DNA of 64,000 bases from Planctomycetaceae bacterium (lineage in GTDB: Bacteria > Planctomycetota > Planctomycetia > Gemmatales > Gemmataceae), in the NCBI GenBank assembly GCA_013823135.1, contig PNLP01000007.1:1-64000 (forward strand), read 5' to 3'. Made by a program: the position numbers and the translations under genes. This document shows, in pieces, positions 17,196 through 25,699 of this stretch; the stretch's first letter is position 1, and the number at the start of each line of letters is the position of its first letter. Under the pieces are notes generated by a model. The model was not told the origin of the DNA and did not search any database. It saw only the letters and a program-made list of their open reading frames with translations.

Positions 17196-18218
17196 TCACA
17201 ATTCAAGCCCTTTCAGTGCCTCAACCACGCAGTTCCCGATCACGTCCAAGTTGTACCCACCTTCCTGCGTCACCACGGTCGGCAGGCCAAGTTCCCTCAC
17301 GACAGCGGTCATCTCGCGGTAGTAACCCAGCGGCAGCTTGAAGCCGCCAAGCGGGTCGAGTTCGTGTGCATCGGCCCCGAAGGCGAGCACGAGGAATGTT
17401 GGCACGAACTTCCGCACGGCGTCGAGCGATTCCGCCAGTGCTGGCCGGTACTCCTTCACGCCCGTTCCCGGCGGCAACGGCACGTTCACGTTCGCACCCA
17501 ACCCAGCTCCGGTTCCCGTTTCGTCAGCGTATCCCGAGAAGAACGGGTAGAGCCCTGCAGGGTCGCCGTGGACCGAGACCGTGAGCACGTCGCCACGTTC
17601 GTAGAAGATGTGCTGTGCCCCGTTGCCGTGATGCACGTCGATATCGAGGATGGCAACACGCCCGAGCTTCGCGAGCCGTTCCGCGACCAGCGCCGCGTGG
17701 TTGAAGTAGCAATAGCCGCCGCAGCGTTCGCGTTCGGCGTGGTGCCCCGGCGGTCGCGTGAGGACGTACACTTGCCGTTCGGCTCCGGAGGCGACGAGCT
17801 CCGCGGCGTGGAGCGCCGCAGATGCTCCTCCGAGTGCTGCGGCAAAGGTGCCACCGAGGATCGGCGTGTACGTATCGAAGCAGTAGTGCCCACGCAACGC
17901 ACGGTTGCCGGTCGCCCGCGGATTCACTCCATAGGGGAACACGGTCGGCCATTGCACCTTCGGCGTGCTGCCACGCGACCGACGAATCTCGGCGGCAGTC
18001 TCGCGGAGGTAAGCGACGTAGCCCGGATTGTGGACCGTCAGCACCGCTTCTTCCGAACATGCCGGCGGTTCTTCGAAGGTATGCCCACCTGCAACTTCAA
18101 GGGCTGTTCGGATTGTGGTCAACCGCTCCGGGCGCTCGTAACACGGGATGATCTCCCCGTTCTCGAACTCACCAGGGGGGATGTGGGCGTCGTGTTTGGT
18201 GTTCAGAATCACTCGCAT
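17196..18218 (-). CDS. Histone-deacetylase-fold amidohydrolase (acetylpolyamine/AcuC-like)
   Basis: 340 residues. The arginase/deacetylase fold is marked by RPPGHHA (His159-His160), the zinc ligands in DIDVHHGNG (Asp192, Asp194, His196), FGADAHELDPLGG (third Asp) and the late QEGGYN. Bacterial members remove acetyl or similar acyl groups from polyamines, acetoin-pathway enzymes or other amines. The exact substrate cannot be told from sequence. Cytoplasmic, with no signal peptide. Divergent from the response regulator gene. Confidence 0.9.
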   Translation of the reverse strand: MRVILNTKHDAHIPPGEFENGEIIPCYERPERLTTIRTALEVAGGHTFEEPPACSEEAVLTVHNPGYVAYLRETAAEIRRSRGSTPKVQWPTVFPYGVNPRATGNRALRGHYCFDTYTPILGGTFAAALGGASAALHAAELVASGAERQVYVLTRPPGHHAERERCGGYCYFNHAALVAERLAKLGRVAILDIDVHHGNGAQHIFYERGDVLTVSVHGDPAGLYPFFSGYADETGTGAGLGANVNVPLPPGTGVKEYRPALAESLDAVRKFVPTFLVLAFGADAHELDPLGGFKLPLGYYREMTAVVRELGLPTVVTQEGGYNLDVIGNCVVEALKGLEL

Positions 18219-18265
18219 GTATCAAGATTAGCTACACATCCGGAAAGTGTCGCGGGCCGAGCCGC

Positions 18266-18271
18266 TATAAT
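18266..18271 (+). promoter_or_regulatory. Candidate -10 box for the response regulator gene
   Basis: A perfect TATAAT lies 25 nt before the chosen start at 18297. No good -35 hexamer is visible. If used, transcription starts near 18278, which excludes the ATG at 18270 and supports 18297, which also has a GAGGAAG SD. Confidence 0.4.
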
Positions 18272-18296
18272 GCGACGTAAGACCAGTGAGGAAGCC

Positions 18297-18725
18297 ATGC
18301 CACGCATCTTGATTGCCGACGACAACGCACCGAACGCCGATCTTCTCGAAGCCCACCTTGATGGAACTGGGTACGAGACGAAAGTCGTGTTCAACGGCGA
18401 GGACACGCTCGCTGCTGCCCGTTCCTGGCAACCGACGCTGATCCTGCTCGACGTCATGATGCCGAAGATGAGCGGGTTCGAGGTCTGCCGTCGCCTCCGC
18501 TCCGACCCCGCAACGCGGGACATTGCCGTGATCATGGTCACTGCGCTGGACCAGGCGAACGATGTCGAAACGGCCGTGGAAACGGGAACCGACGACTTCT
18601 TGACGAAGCCCATCAACAAGACAGAACTCCTCCTGCGCATCCGGTCCATGCTCGAGAGCCGTGCCAAGCCGACCGAACTTGAGCGCGCCATCACGTACAT
18701 CGGCCGCGTTCAGCAAGGTCTCTAG
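18297..18725 (+). CDS. Single-domain response regulator (CheY-like)
   Basis: 142 residues, only a receiver domain. The acidic pocket is ILIADDN (Asp9-Asp10 region), the phosphoacceptor Asp is in LILLDVMMPKMSG, the conserved Thr is in IMVTALDQ and the Lys in FLTKPINK. No output domain follows, only a short helical tail. It would act through protein contact with an unlinked partner. No histidine kinase lies nearby. Confidence 0.93.
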   Translation: MPRILIADDNAPNADLLEAHLDGTGYETKVVFNGEDTLAAARSWQPTLILLDVMMPKMSGFEVCRRLRSDPATRDIAVIMVTALDQANDVETAVETGTDDFLTKPINKTELLLRIRSMLESRAKPTELERAITYIGRVQQGL

Positions 18726-18760
18726 TTTCAGACGAACGCCGCCTCATCGCTGGATTAAGC

Positions 18761-19951
18761 ATGTCTGTCCCCAAAGTGGTTCTGAAGCCCAAGCGAGCCC
18801 AGCCGTTTTACGCGAGGCACCCGTGGGTCTTTGCCGGAGCCATTGAGCGTGTCGAGGGCACACCCGCAGACGGCGACGAGGTTGACCTCGTTTCGTTCAC
18901 CGGGAAGTTCGTGGCGCGCGGGTTGTTCAACGCCCAGTCGAAGATCCGCGTTCGGCTTTACAACTGGGAACCCGATTCGCCCCTCGACGGTGCGTTCTTC
19001 CGCGACCGCCTCGAACGCGCCGTCCGCCTCCGTCACGACATCCTGAAGCTGAACAGCCCCGACGCAGGCTATCGCGTCGTGTTCAGCGAGTCCGACTTCC
19101 TCTCGGGCATGGTCGTGGACAAGTACGGCGACTGGCTCACCGTGCAATTCACGGCACTCGGGCTGGCTCGTCGGCAGGAAGAAATCATCGGCATGCTACG
19201 GGAACTGCTGAAGCCACGCGGCGTGTATCTTCGCACCGAGAAGGGGATCGGCAAGCTGGAAGGGATCGAGTTACAAGACGGCACGCTGTGGGGCGAAGCG
19301 CCGCCCGCCGACCTGAGCATCGTCGAGAACGGCTTGCGAATCCTGGTGAACCTCGCCGAGGGGCAGAAGACTGGTTACTACCTCGACCAGCGCGACAACC
19401 GCGTCGCCGTCGCGCGGCTCTGCAACGGGAAGCGCGTGCTGGATGCGTTCTGCTACAGCGGCGGCTTCGGGCTCTACGCGGCGAAAGCGGGTGCGGCCGA
19501 AGTGCTTGGCGTGGACGGCTCCGAACCCGCGCTGGAACTCGCCCGCCGCAACGTTGCCGCGAACGGACTGACCAACATTGCGTTCGACTGTGCCGATGTG
19601 TTCCGCCACCTCACAGAGATGGTCGCGGTTCGCAGGCAGTTCGATGTGGTGGTTCTCGATCCGCCGAAGTTCGCCCGCAATCGTGCCTCGATTCCCGACG
19701 CGATGAAGGGCTATCGCCGCCTGCACCAACTCGCACTCAAGTTGCTGGCGAAGGATGGAATACTCGTGTCGTGCTGTTGCACGGGCTTGATTGCGCTGCA
19801 AGACCTGGAAGAGTTGATCGCCCAGGCGGCCGTGGAAGGTCGCCGCGATCTGCAAATCATCGAGCGGCGTGGCCCCTCAGCAGATCACCCCGTGGCAGTG
19901 ACTTGCCGCGAGTCGGGCTACCTGAAGTGCATCATCAGCCGGGTGAACTGA
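18761..19951 (+). CDS. Class I SAM-dependent rRNA methyltransferase, RlmI-like
   Basis: 396 residues. An N-terminal PUA-type RNA-binding domain (RHPWVFAGAIERV, to about 80) is followed by a middle region with a GYYLDQRDNR signature, and a Rossmann methyltransferase domain from about 220. SAM-binding motif I is LDAFCYSGGFGLYA and the catalytic motif IV is VLDPPKFAR. Known relatives (RlmI) make 5-methylcytosine in 23S rRNA; the site here is inferred only. The 3' end overlaps the convergent DoxX-like gene by 17 nt. Confidence 0.9.
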   Translation: MSVPKVVLKPKRAQPFYARHPWVFAGAIERVEGTPADGDEVDLVSFTGKFVARGLFNAQSKIRVRLYNWEPDSPLDGAFFRDRLERAVRLRHDILKLNSPDAGYRVVFSESDFLSGMVVDKYGDWLTVQFTALGLARRQEEIIGMLRELLKPRGVYLRTEKGIGKLEGIELQDGTLWGEAPPADLSIVENGLRILVNLAEGQKTGYYLDQRDNRVAVARLCNGKRVLDAFCYSGGFGLYAAKAGAAEVLGVDGSEPALELARRNVAANGLTNIAFDCADVFRHLTEMVAVRRQFDVVVLDPPKFARNRASIPDAMKGYRRLHQLALKLLAKDGILVSCCCTGLIALQDLEELIAQAAVEGRRDLQIIERRGPSADHPVAVTCRESGYLKCIISRVN

Positions 19952-20333
19952 CCGCGGGTTCGGCGGGTCGTTCTGGTCGTGTGAACCAGAACGCCCACAC
20001 AATCAGCACGGCTTGCAAGGGGAGCCGCATCAGGTGAAGCATCGGCTTGGCGGGAATCAGATCCTGGTTCAGGTAGATGTGTACGTTCGCGGGAAAGACT
20101 GCGACGAGCAACGCAATCAGCCCCCAGGCCGCAAGCCGTGTCGTGCGGGGTATCAGCAGTAGCAGGCCGAGCACGATCTCGAAGACCCCGCTGAGGTAGA
20201 CCATTTCCAGATGCCACGGCACATACGGCGGCATCATCTTCAGGTAGAAGTCCGTTTTGAAGAAGTGCATCACGCCGGCCGAGGTCATGAAGGCCGCCAG
20301 CATGAACTTCAGAATCGGCTTCAGTGCAGTCAT
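19935..20333 (-). CDS. DoxX-like four-helix membrane protein
   Basis: 132 residues with four hydrophobic helices (ILKFMLAAFMTSAGVMHF; VYLSGVFEIVLGLLLLIP; LAAWGLIALLVAVFPANVHIY; LQAVLIVWAFWF). The GVFEIVLGLLLLIP segment is typical of the DoxX/DoxD family. The start at 20333 gives the usual length; longer starts add polar non-membrane residues. Function is unknown; some relatives act with oxidoreductases in thiol stress. It overlaps the methyltransferase gene by 17 nt. Confidence 0.82.
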   Translation of the reverse strand: MTALKPILKFMLAAFMTSAGVMHFFKTDFYLKMMPPYVPWHLEMVYLSGVFEIVLGLLLLIPRTTRLAAWGLIALLVAVFPANVHIYLNQDLIPAKPMLHLMRLPLQAVLIVWAFWFTRPERPAEPAVSSPG

Positions 20334-20416
20334 GGCGTGATGCTCTCTTGCGCTGCGATGGCATGCGAACCACGGGGTTGCCCAGTGTGTCCGTAGGCCA
20401 TCATACGGAGCCACGC

Positions 20417-21232
20417 ATGTATCCCAGCAAAACCCGGGCAGCAGCCATCGCCCGCGACACACTCGACATCCTCACGGCCGGGCGATATGTGAATCGCACC
20501 GGCACGAGCGTGCCGACCAATCATTTGACCGCCGCCGCGAAGCAAGGCACGGTGTCGTACCCACCGGAGGAATCGTTACCGCGATACACGCCGGGCGAGC
20601 GGCCGTGCGTCTACGCGGTCGTGAATGACACAACGCTCGAAGCGGCCCGGAAACTCGTGGCCGAAGGGTTCAGCCCCGTCGCGCTGAACTTCGCGTCGGC
20701 TCGGCACCCCGGCGGGGGCTTCCTCGGCGGTGCGCGGGCACAGGAAGAATCGCTGTGCCGCGCCAGCGGTCTCTACCCGTGCATCAACGGCAACGCGATG
20801 TACCGTCACCACGCTTCGATTCCCGGCGGGTGGTACTCGAACTATGCGATCTACTCGCCTTCCGTGCCGGTCATCAAGGACGATCGAGGTGAACTCCTCG
20901 ACGAGCCGTATCTCTGCGGGTTCGTCACATCCCCAGCCGTGAACGCGGGCGTAATCCGGGATAAACATCGCGAGCCGATCCACGAAGAGATGCGGCAACG
21001 GGTGGAGAAGGTTCTGGCGATCATGGCAGGGCACGGGCACGACGCCGCAGTGCTGGGTGCGTGGGGATGCGGCGTGTTCAAGAACGATCCCGAGGTGATC
21101 GCCCAGCTATTCGCGCGGGCACTCCGGGGTCGGTTCAGTGGAGCGTTCGCGAAAGTCGTGTTCGCCGTGCTCGACTCGTCCGAAGACCGCCACTTCATCG
21201 GGCCATTCGAGGAACGATTTGGAAACGGGTAA
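20417..21232 (+). CDS. Bacterial-type poly(ADP-ribose) glycohydrolase-like protein (TIGR02452-type)
   Basis: 271 residues. The macro-domain-related PARG signature is intact: GGG at 99-101 followed by AQEE at 108-111 (GGGFLGGARAQEE), which in characterised PARGs holds the catalytic glutamates. Other family patches are ALNFASARHPGG, YAIYSPSVPVI and VLGAWGCGVFKNDP. Family members cleave ADP-ribose chains in some bacteria, but many are untested. No ADP-ribosyltransferase gene is nearby. Cytoplasmic. Confidence 0.85.
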   Translation: MYPSKTRAAAIARDTLDILTAGRYVNRTGTSVPTNHLTAAAKQGTVSYPPEESLPRYTPGERPCVYAVVNDTTLEAARKLVAEGFSPVALNFASARHPGGGFLGGARAQEESLCRASGLYPCINGNAMYRHHASIPGGWYSNYAIYSPSVPVIKDDRGELLDEPYLCGFVTSPAVNAGVIRDKHREPIHEEMRQRVEKVLAIMAGHGHDAAVLGAWGCGVFKNDPEVIAQLFARALRGRFSGAFAKVVFAVLDSSEDRHFIGPFEERFGNG

Positions 21233-21321
21233 GTTGCCCCCGGCGTGTTCGGATTGCACGCGGGTGGCGGGTTTGTTTAGCATGTCGCCTTGAACCCGAA
21301 ATCGGCCACGGAGGGCACGTC

Positions 21322-22659
21322 GTGAACCGGCGCATTCTTCTCGCGTTGTCAGCGTTTGTTGTGATCGGTTTGACCGTTGTCGCCGTGGCACAGTCCCCGG
21401 TCTCGCCTCCAACGGTGCCGCCCGCTGAGCCCGCGCAACCTGCCACCCCACGACCACTGCCCGCCGCCACAGCCCCTGTCGGGTCGGTTCCGCCCGTAGC
21501 GTTCACAGAGACTCCGCTGGCTCAGTTCGAGCCACTCAGCGCGTACCCACATCAGACACAAGCCGCCGTTCGTGGCGTGTTGCTCGGCGCAAACTGGATG
21601 ACCCGGATGAACCAGCCACAAGGGCGGTTCACGTTCGGATACAACCCCGCACTTCGGCAAGCGATCCCCGGCGATCACGACTTGAAGCAAGCCCGCGGCG
21701 CACTCGGTCTCGCTCAGGCTGCTCGGTTCACCGGCGACGAGAAGCAAGCCGTGATCGCGAGCCAGGCAATCTTGACGCTCCTCGCTGCAACCAAACTCGA
21801 CCCGGCCGACCCCAACTGCCGCGTGCCGGTTCATGCATCGGTGCTGTGTAATCGCGTCGGGTTCGCTTCGCTCGTTGCTCTCGCGATCTACGAGCTCCCT
21901 GCTGCGGATGCGAAGCTGTTAACCGAGGCCGAGAAGCTGTGCGAGTTCCTCCGTCGGCAATGCAAGCCCGACGGCTCAGTTCACTACACCGACAACGCGA
22001 GCGAAGATCCCACGAAGGTCGAGCCGGACGGCGTGAACGAGTTCCCCGGCATGGCCTTTCACGCCATCATGGCCGGCAACCGCGTGAAGCCGGCCGCGTG
22101 GAAGGCCGACACCGTGAAGAAGGGTCTGGAGCACTACCGAGCGATGTTCCGGACGAAGCCGCACCCGCTCATGGCCGCGACCCTGACGCCGGCGTTCGCG
22201 GAACACTACATGCAGACCAAGAGCGCGGATTCCGCCGCGGCAGTCTACGAGATGACAGACTGGTTGTGCGGGCTTCAGATCCCCGGCAACGATCCACGCA
22301 CTCCACAGTGGGCCGGCGCGTTCCGTGGTGTGGTCGATGGCCGGCAGGCCGACATCGCACCTGGGCCGGAAACCGGGCTGTACGTGCAGAGCCTCGCGTT
22401 CGCGTGCGTCCTCACGCGGATGACCCCCGACCTCGACCGTCACGCGAAGTACAAGGCCGCGATCACCGACGCGGTGCAGTTCCTCACCGGGATGCAGTAC
22501 GTGGAAGCCAACACGCGGCACTTCGAAACAACCTTCCGCGCGAACATGCTGATCGGCGGCTTCCACCTCTCCCCCACCGACGGCAACCTACGCATCGACG
22601 CGACCGGCACCGCCATGACGGGTTTGGTGCGGTTTCTCTTATCGGGCGCGGAGAAGTGA
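21322..22659 (+). CDS. Exported helical-toroid protein of unknown function (GTG start)
   Basis: 445 residues. The start is a GTG at 21322 followed by a clear signal peptide (NRRILLALSAFVVIGLTVVAVAQ); the next ATG would cut it off. A Pro-rich linker (to about 55) leads to repeated helical segments with YHY-free alpha/alpha-toroid character (GRFTFGYNPALRQ, LAEAEKLCEFLRRQ-like helices, TDWLCGLQIPGND, GGFHLSPTDG). It resembles squalene-cyclase/pectate-lyase-like toroids seen in exported planctomycete proteins. No catalytic residues can be named. Confidence 0.75.
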   Translation: MNRRILLALSAFVVIGLTVVAVAQSPVSPPTVPPAEPAQPATPRPLPAATAPVGSVPPVAFTETPLAQFEPLSAYPHQTQAAVRGVLLGANWMTRMNQPQGRFTFGYNPALRQAIPGDHDLKQARGALGLAQAARFTGDEKQAVIASQAILTLLAATKLDPADPNCRVPVHASVLCNRVGFASLVALAIYELPAADAKLLTEAEKLCEFLRRQCKPDGSVHYTDNASEDPTKVEPDGVNEFPGMAFHAIMAGNRVKPAAWKADTVKKGLEHYRAMFRTKPHPLMAATLTPAFAEHYMQTKSADSAAAVYEMTDWLCGLQIPGNDPRTPQWAGAFRGVVDGRQADIAPGPETGLYVQSLAFACVLTRMTPDLDRHAKYKAAITDAVQFLTGMQYVEANTRHFETTFRANMLIGGFHLSPTDGNLRIDATGTAMTGLVRFLLSGAEK

Positions 22660-22672
22660 TGTTTCCGTAGTG

Positions 22673-22742
22673 TTTGGTCCGAGCCCGAGCGCCAAGCGAG
22701 GATCGACGTTCTCCCTCGCTTGGCGCTCGGGCTCGGACCAAA
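22673..22742. repeat. Perfect 29-bp palindrome with 12-nt loop, plus a third partial copy
   Basis: Arms 22673-22701 and 22714-22742 are exact reverse complements (TTTGGTCCGAGCCCGAGC..). A third, slightly changed copy of the right arm lies at 22751-22775. The RNA would form a very strong stem and could end transcription of the upstream gene. The extra copy suggests a dispersed repeat family rather than only a terminator. Confidence 0.85.
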
Positions 22743-22795
22743 CGCGACTTCCTCGCTGGCGCTTGGGCTCGGACCTAACTCTGCGAGAACAGCCG

Positions 22796-23530
22796 ATGCG
22801 TGTCTTCTTGTGTGCGTCGGTCGTGGCATTGGTGGTCGCCTTCGCGGTCGCTCAGGATAGGCCCGACGACACCGTGAAGGCCGCGATCGCGGCCGGCGGG
22901 GGCGCAGCACTTACCAAGTACCCCGCGGGGCGAGTGGTTGGCAAGGGAGTCATGATTGTCGCGGGGAACGAGACCGCGTTCGCGTTCGAGCAGGCGTACC
23001 ACGTTCCGGGCCGGTTTCGCACACACATCGCCTGCGAGGTCCGTGGGCAGAAGTGGGAACTGCTTCAGGTCGTGGACGGTGCCACCGCGAGGCAAAAGAT
23101 CAACGATCGCCTGGTTCCCGTCACCGAGGCGGGAATCCGCGAGTTGCAACTCGCCGTGCTTCTGAACGAGATCGCACAACTCACCCCGCTCGCACTCGAC
23201 AAGCGATTCGTGCTGAAACCCGACAAGCAACTGAAGGGTCCGGACGCTGTCGGGCTCGTCGCTCAAGTGCGGGGATACCCGGACATCCGGCTCGCGTTCG
23301 ACCGCACATCGGGTCACCTCGTCCGCATCTCGCACCGGAGCACGGACCCGGAAACCGGCAAGGAATCGGATCTCGATTCGACCTTCACCGACTACAAGGA
23401 GTTCGCGGGAGTTGTGAAGCCGACCCGTTCCGTGGTGACTCGCGACGGTCGCAAAGTGGTTGAACTGGTGGTCGAGAAGCTGACCCCGCTCGAAAAGATC
23501 GACCCCGCAGCATTCGTGCTGAAGGAATGA
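22796..23530 (+). CDS. Exported protein, outer-membrane-lipoprotein-carrier-like
   Basis: 244 residues. The signal peptide MRVFLCASVVALVVAFAVA starts at 22796. The mature part is beta-rich: VVGKGVMIVAG, FAFEQAYHVPGRFRTHI, and a late STFTDYKEFAGVVKPTRSV strand pair, then KIDPAAFVLKE. The pattern of successive beta strands resembles LolA/LolB-type or MucB-type periplasmic proteins, seen often in planctomycetes. This is an inference from pattern, not a named domain. Confidence 0.7.
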   Translation: MRVFLCASVVALVVAFAVAQDRPDDTVKAAIAAGGGAALTKYPAGRVVGKGVMIVAGNETAFAFEQAYHVPGRFRTHIACEVRGQKWELLQVVDGATARQKINDRLVPVTEAGIRELQLAVLLNEIAQLTPLALDKRFVLKPDKQLKGPDAVGLVAQVRGYPDIRLAFDRTSGHLVRISHRSTDPETGKESDLDSTFTDYKEFAGVVKPTRSVVTRDGRKVVELVVEKLTPLEKIDPAAFVLKE

Positions 23531-23542
23531 TCTGCTGGCGAA

Positions 23543-23597
23543 CCGGGAGCGTAAGCGACTGGAGACCGTGTGTAACTCCGGTCGCTTACGCTCCCGG
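23543..23597. terminator. Hairpin terminator or repeat at the end of the exported-protein gene
   Basis: Arms 23543-23562 and 23578-23597 (CCGGGAGCGTAAGCGAC.. paired with ..GTCGCTTACGCTCCCGG, one mismatch) enclose a 15-nt loop, starting 13 nt after the stop at 23530. After a short gap a long C/T-rich tract follows (about 23620-23672). Confidence 0.6.
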
Positions 23598-23668
23598 CTC
23601 GACTCAAGGCTTCCTGCTTCTATTGTCTTTTCTCCCCCTCTCCGTGTCTCCCCCTCTCCCCCTCTGTT

Positions 23669-24406
23669 TTACCCCTGGCTGCGTGCGGCAGCCCGTGCGG
23701 CGGCTCCACCTACCGGAAGCAGCTTCGGTCGGGGCACCACCACGCCGACGATCCCGCCGTGCTGATCCCACAACTCGCGATAGCTCGCCTGCAAGAACTC
23801 GTACACCTCGGGACACGGATGATCCGCAAGATAGCCCTTCACCAGTTCGGCCATGTCGCGGTCGTAGCGATCCTTCGAGTGCGAGTGGACCGTGTACCGA
23901 CCGGGGTGCCGACGGAGGTCGCCGTCGAAGGACGGGTTCACGTGGTAAAGTTCGTGAAAGACTGTGATGAGCTTTTCTTCGAAGGTCTGGTCGAGGAATC
24001 GCGGGAGACAAAACGTGAGCAGGTAAAGCATCTCGCGGCTGTTCACGAAGAACCGCTGCACCTGGTACTCGACGTTGCCGTGCCGGCGGGTGAGTGCTCC
24101 TTCGCGGAACCGCAGGGGAGTGACGCGGGCCTGGAGCCCGTACCGACTGCGATTCCGGCATGGGGTGAACGACACGAGGATCCGCGGCATGTTGATGTGC
24201 CAGAGCGCCTCACAGCGGTTGGTCACGTCGTCGCAGAGTTGCCGCATGGCCGCGGTGAAGTCGAAGGGTCTGTAAGCGTCGGCATCCGGAACGCGATGCC
24301 GCCGACCTTCCGGGATGACCCACCGCGCGGGCAACGGGTTACGGGCATCCCACCGCATCTCGAGCGGGAGTGGGAGCGCCACAGTTCCGTTGCGGGGTCC
24401 GGCCAT
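23669..24406 (-). CDS. Putative zinc metallopeptidase (HExxH)
   Basis: 245 residues, no signal peptide. The zinc motif HELYH lies at about 150-154 (VFHELYHVNPSFDGD), followed by LRRHPGRYTVHSHSKDRYD, where a later His or Asp could be the third ligand. An earlier segment (WHINMPRILVSFTPCRNRSRYG) matches a family of putative metallopeptidases found in many planctomycetes. No peptidase activity is known for these. The C-terminus is Ala-rich. Confidence 0.75.
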   Translation of the reverse strand: MAGPRNGTVALPLPLEMRWDARNPLPARWVIPEGRRHRVPDADAYRPFDFTAAMRQLCDDVTNRCEALWHINMPRILVSFTPCRNRSRYGLQARVTPLRFREGALTRRHGNVEYQVQRFFVNSREMLYLLTFCLPRFLDQTFEEKLITVFHELYHVNPSFDGDLRRHPGRYTVHSHSKDRYDRDMAELVKGYLADHPCPEVYEFLQASYRELWDQHGGIVGVVVPRPKLLPVGGAAARAAARSQG

Positions 24407-24642
24407 CCGCGAAATCCTTCGGTTACAAAACCGCTGCGGAAGCCAATGCTAGGGCGAAACGGTCCCAGGGTCAACGAGTTGAAGTCGAGCACATGAGCGG
24501 CACGAACCACGCCCGGCGAAATCGCTGCGACACGCCACGAATATTTTTCCCAATCGGCTGAAGCCGGAGGCTCAGCGCAACCGATATTACCGGCACCATC
24601 GTCCCCATCTATGCGGGACGCCATCCGGCAGGGAGGCTCGGT

Positions 24643-24918
24643 ATGCGAACGAAGCGGCTTTGGATTGCCGGTGCGATGCTCGCCCTGTGCGGGACGACCG
24701 GTTGCCAGACTTGGTTTGGTGGCTTGACCCTGCCGAGCGGTCGGTACCTCGAACGCCACTATCCGCAGTACTTCTCGCCCGACCCCGACTTCCCACTGCA
24801 GCGCGAACTCGCAAGCCAGGAAGACCCGGAAGGCGCGGCACGACGCGCAGGTGGCGCAGGCGGGGTCGTTCCCGCACCCGCACCGCCCGCTCCTCCCGTT
24901 CCCGCTCCTAGCCGCTGA
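24643..24918 (+). CDS. Small lipoprotein
   Basis: 91 residues. A lipoprotein signal peptide is clear: RTKRLWIAGAMLALCGTTGC, with the lipobox Cys at 21. The mature chain has GGLTLPSGRYLERHPQY-type residues typical of a planctomycete family with an aromatic LPSGRY motif, then a Gly/Ala/Pro tail. It is followed closely by a second lipoprotein gene of similar composition. Function unknown. Confidence 0.78.
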   Translation: MRTKRLWIAGAMLALCGTTGCQTWFGGLTLPSGRYLERHYPQYFSPDPDFPLQRELASQEDPEGAARRAGGAGGVVPAPAPPAPPVPAPSR

Positions 24919-25032
24919 TAGGTCGGGTTGATTCCGCCCGCATTCGTGGATATGTCCCCCCGCACCAAGCGAACGATAACGCCGACTGGCAGGACGCCGA
25001 TCGGCCACCGCAAGGTATGGGGGAGAAAGATC

Positions 25033-25665
25033 ATGCCGCAGGGAGTGCGCGGGTGGTGGGTCCGGGCCATTCACATGGGGCTTGGCGCGGTGCTGTGCGC
25101 CGGTGCAATCGGCTGCATGAACACCGATAAAGACAAGATTTCGCCGCCGCCCCGGATCGGGGCGAATGGCGGCAAACAGCAGTTGCCACCGCCGGGTCTT
25201 CCTGGCCTCCAACCGTTGCCCGGCTCGACGACTCCGGTGGGTGCGGCCCCGAAGGCCGGTCAGCCGGGTTACAACAGCCCCTTCGCGGGAGCCGGTGCAA
25301 CCGGTACTCCTGCAGCAACGAACTTCGGAGCAGCAGGTCAACCGCCAGCCAGAACTATCGGCCAGCCCGTGACCCCGGCAGGGTTCAACTCGCCGACATC
25401 AGCGATTCCGAGCGTCGGCCCGGGTGGTGCTGGTCAGATGCCGCCGCCGTCGTTCGAGACGCCCGGTGCACAGAGCCGCATAGGCGGAAGCCCGCCGCCA
25501 CCGAACCTCAACGAACTTGGCCCGGTGCCGCCGGGACCACCGCCCGGTGGTGTGACGTCCAACTCCCACTACTCTCCCGTTACCGCGCCGCAACCGCTCG
25601 CGCCAATCAAGCCGAACGATCCGGTGTATGCGAACGTGAGTGCCGGTGTGTATCAGATGCGTTGA
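25033..25665 (+). CDS. Pro/Gly-rich lipoprotein
   Basis: 210 residues, starting at 25033 after GGGAGAAAG. The lipobox is AGAIGC (Cys about 25), preceded by a hydrophobic helix. The mature chain is low-complexity Pro/Gly/Ala/Asn, with repeated NSPxxG and APK segments, and no globular domain can be seen. It likely forms an extended surface or periplasmic stretch. It may be cotranscribed with the small lipoprotein gene 115 nt upstream. Confidence 0.72.
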   Translation: MPQGVRGWWVRAIHMGLGAVLCAGAIGCMNTDKDKISPPPRIGANGGKQQLPPPGLPGLQPLPGSTTPVGAAPKAGQPGYNSPFAGAGATGTPAATNFGAAGQPPARTIGQPVTPAGFNSPTSAIPSVGPGGAGQMPPPSFETPGAQSRIGGSPPPPNLNELGPVPPGPPPGGVTSNSHYSPVTAPQPLAPIKPNDPVYANVSAGVYQMR

Positions 25666-25673
25666 ATGCCACT

Positions 25674-25699
25674 TGCCCAGGGAGTCTCATCCCTGGGCA
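25674..25699. terminator. Short bidirectional hairpin at convergent gene ends
   Basis: TGCCCAGGG at 25674-25682 pairs with CCCTGGGCA at 25691-25699 around an 8-nt loop. It spans the gap between the lipoprotein gene and larB and reaches into the larB stop region. Confidence 0.5.

Noticed and set aside
23620..23670. C/T-rich tract as a possible CRISPR leader or repeat array
   Set aside because: No regular repeat-spacer spacing; it matches the element at 52760 instead.
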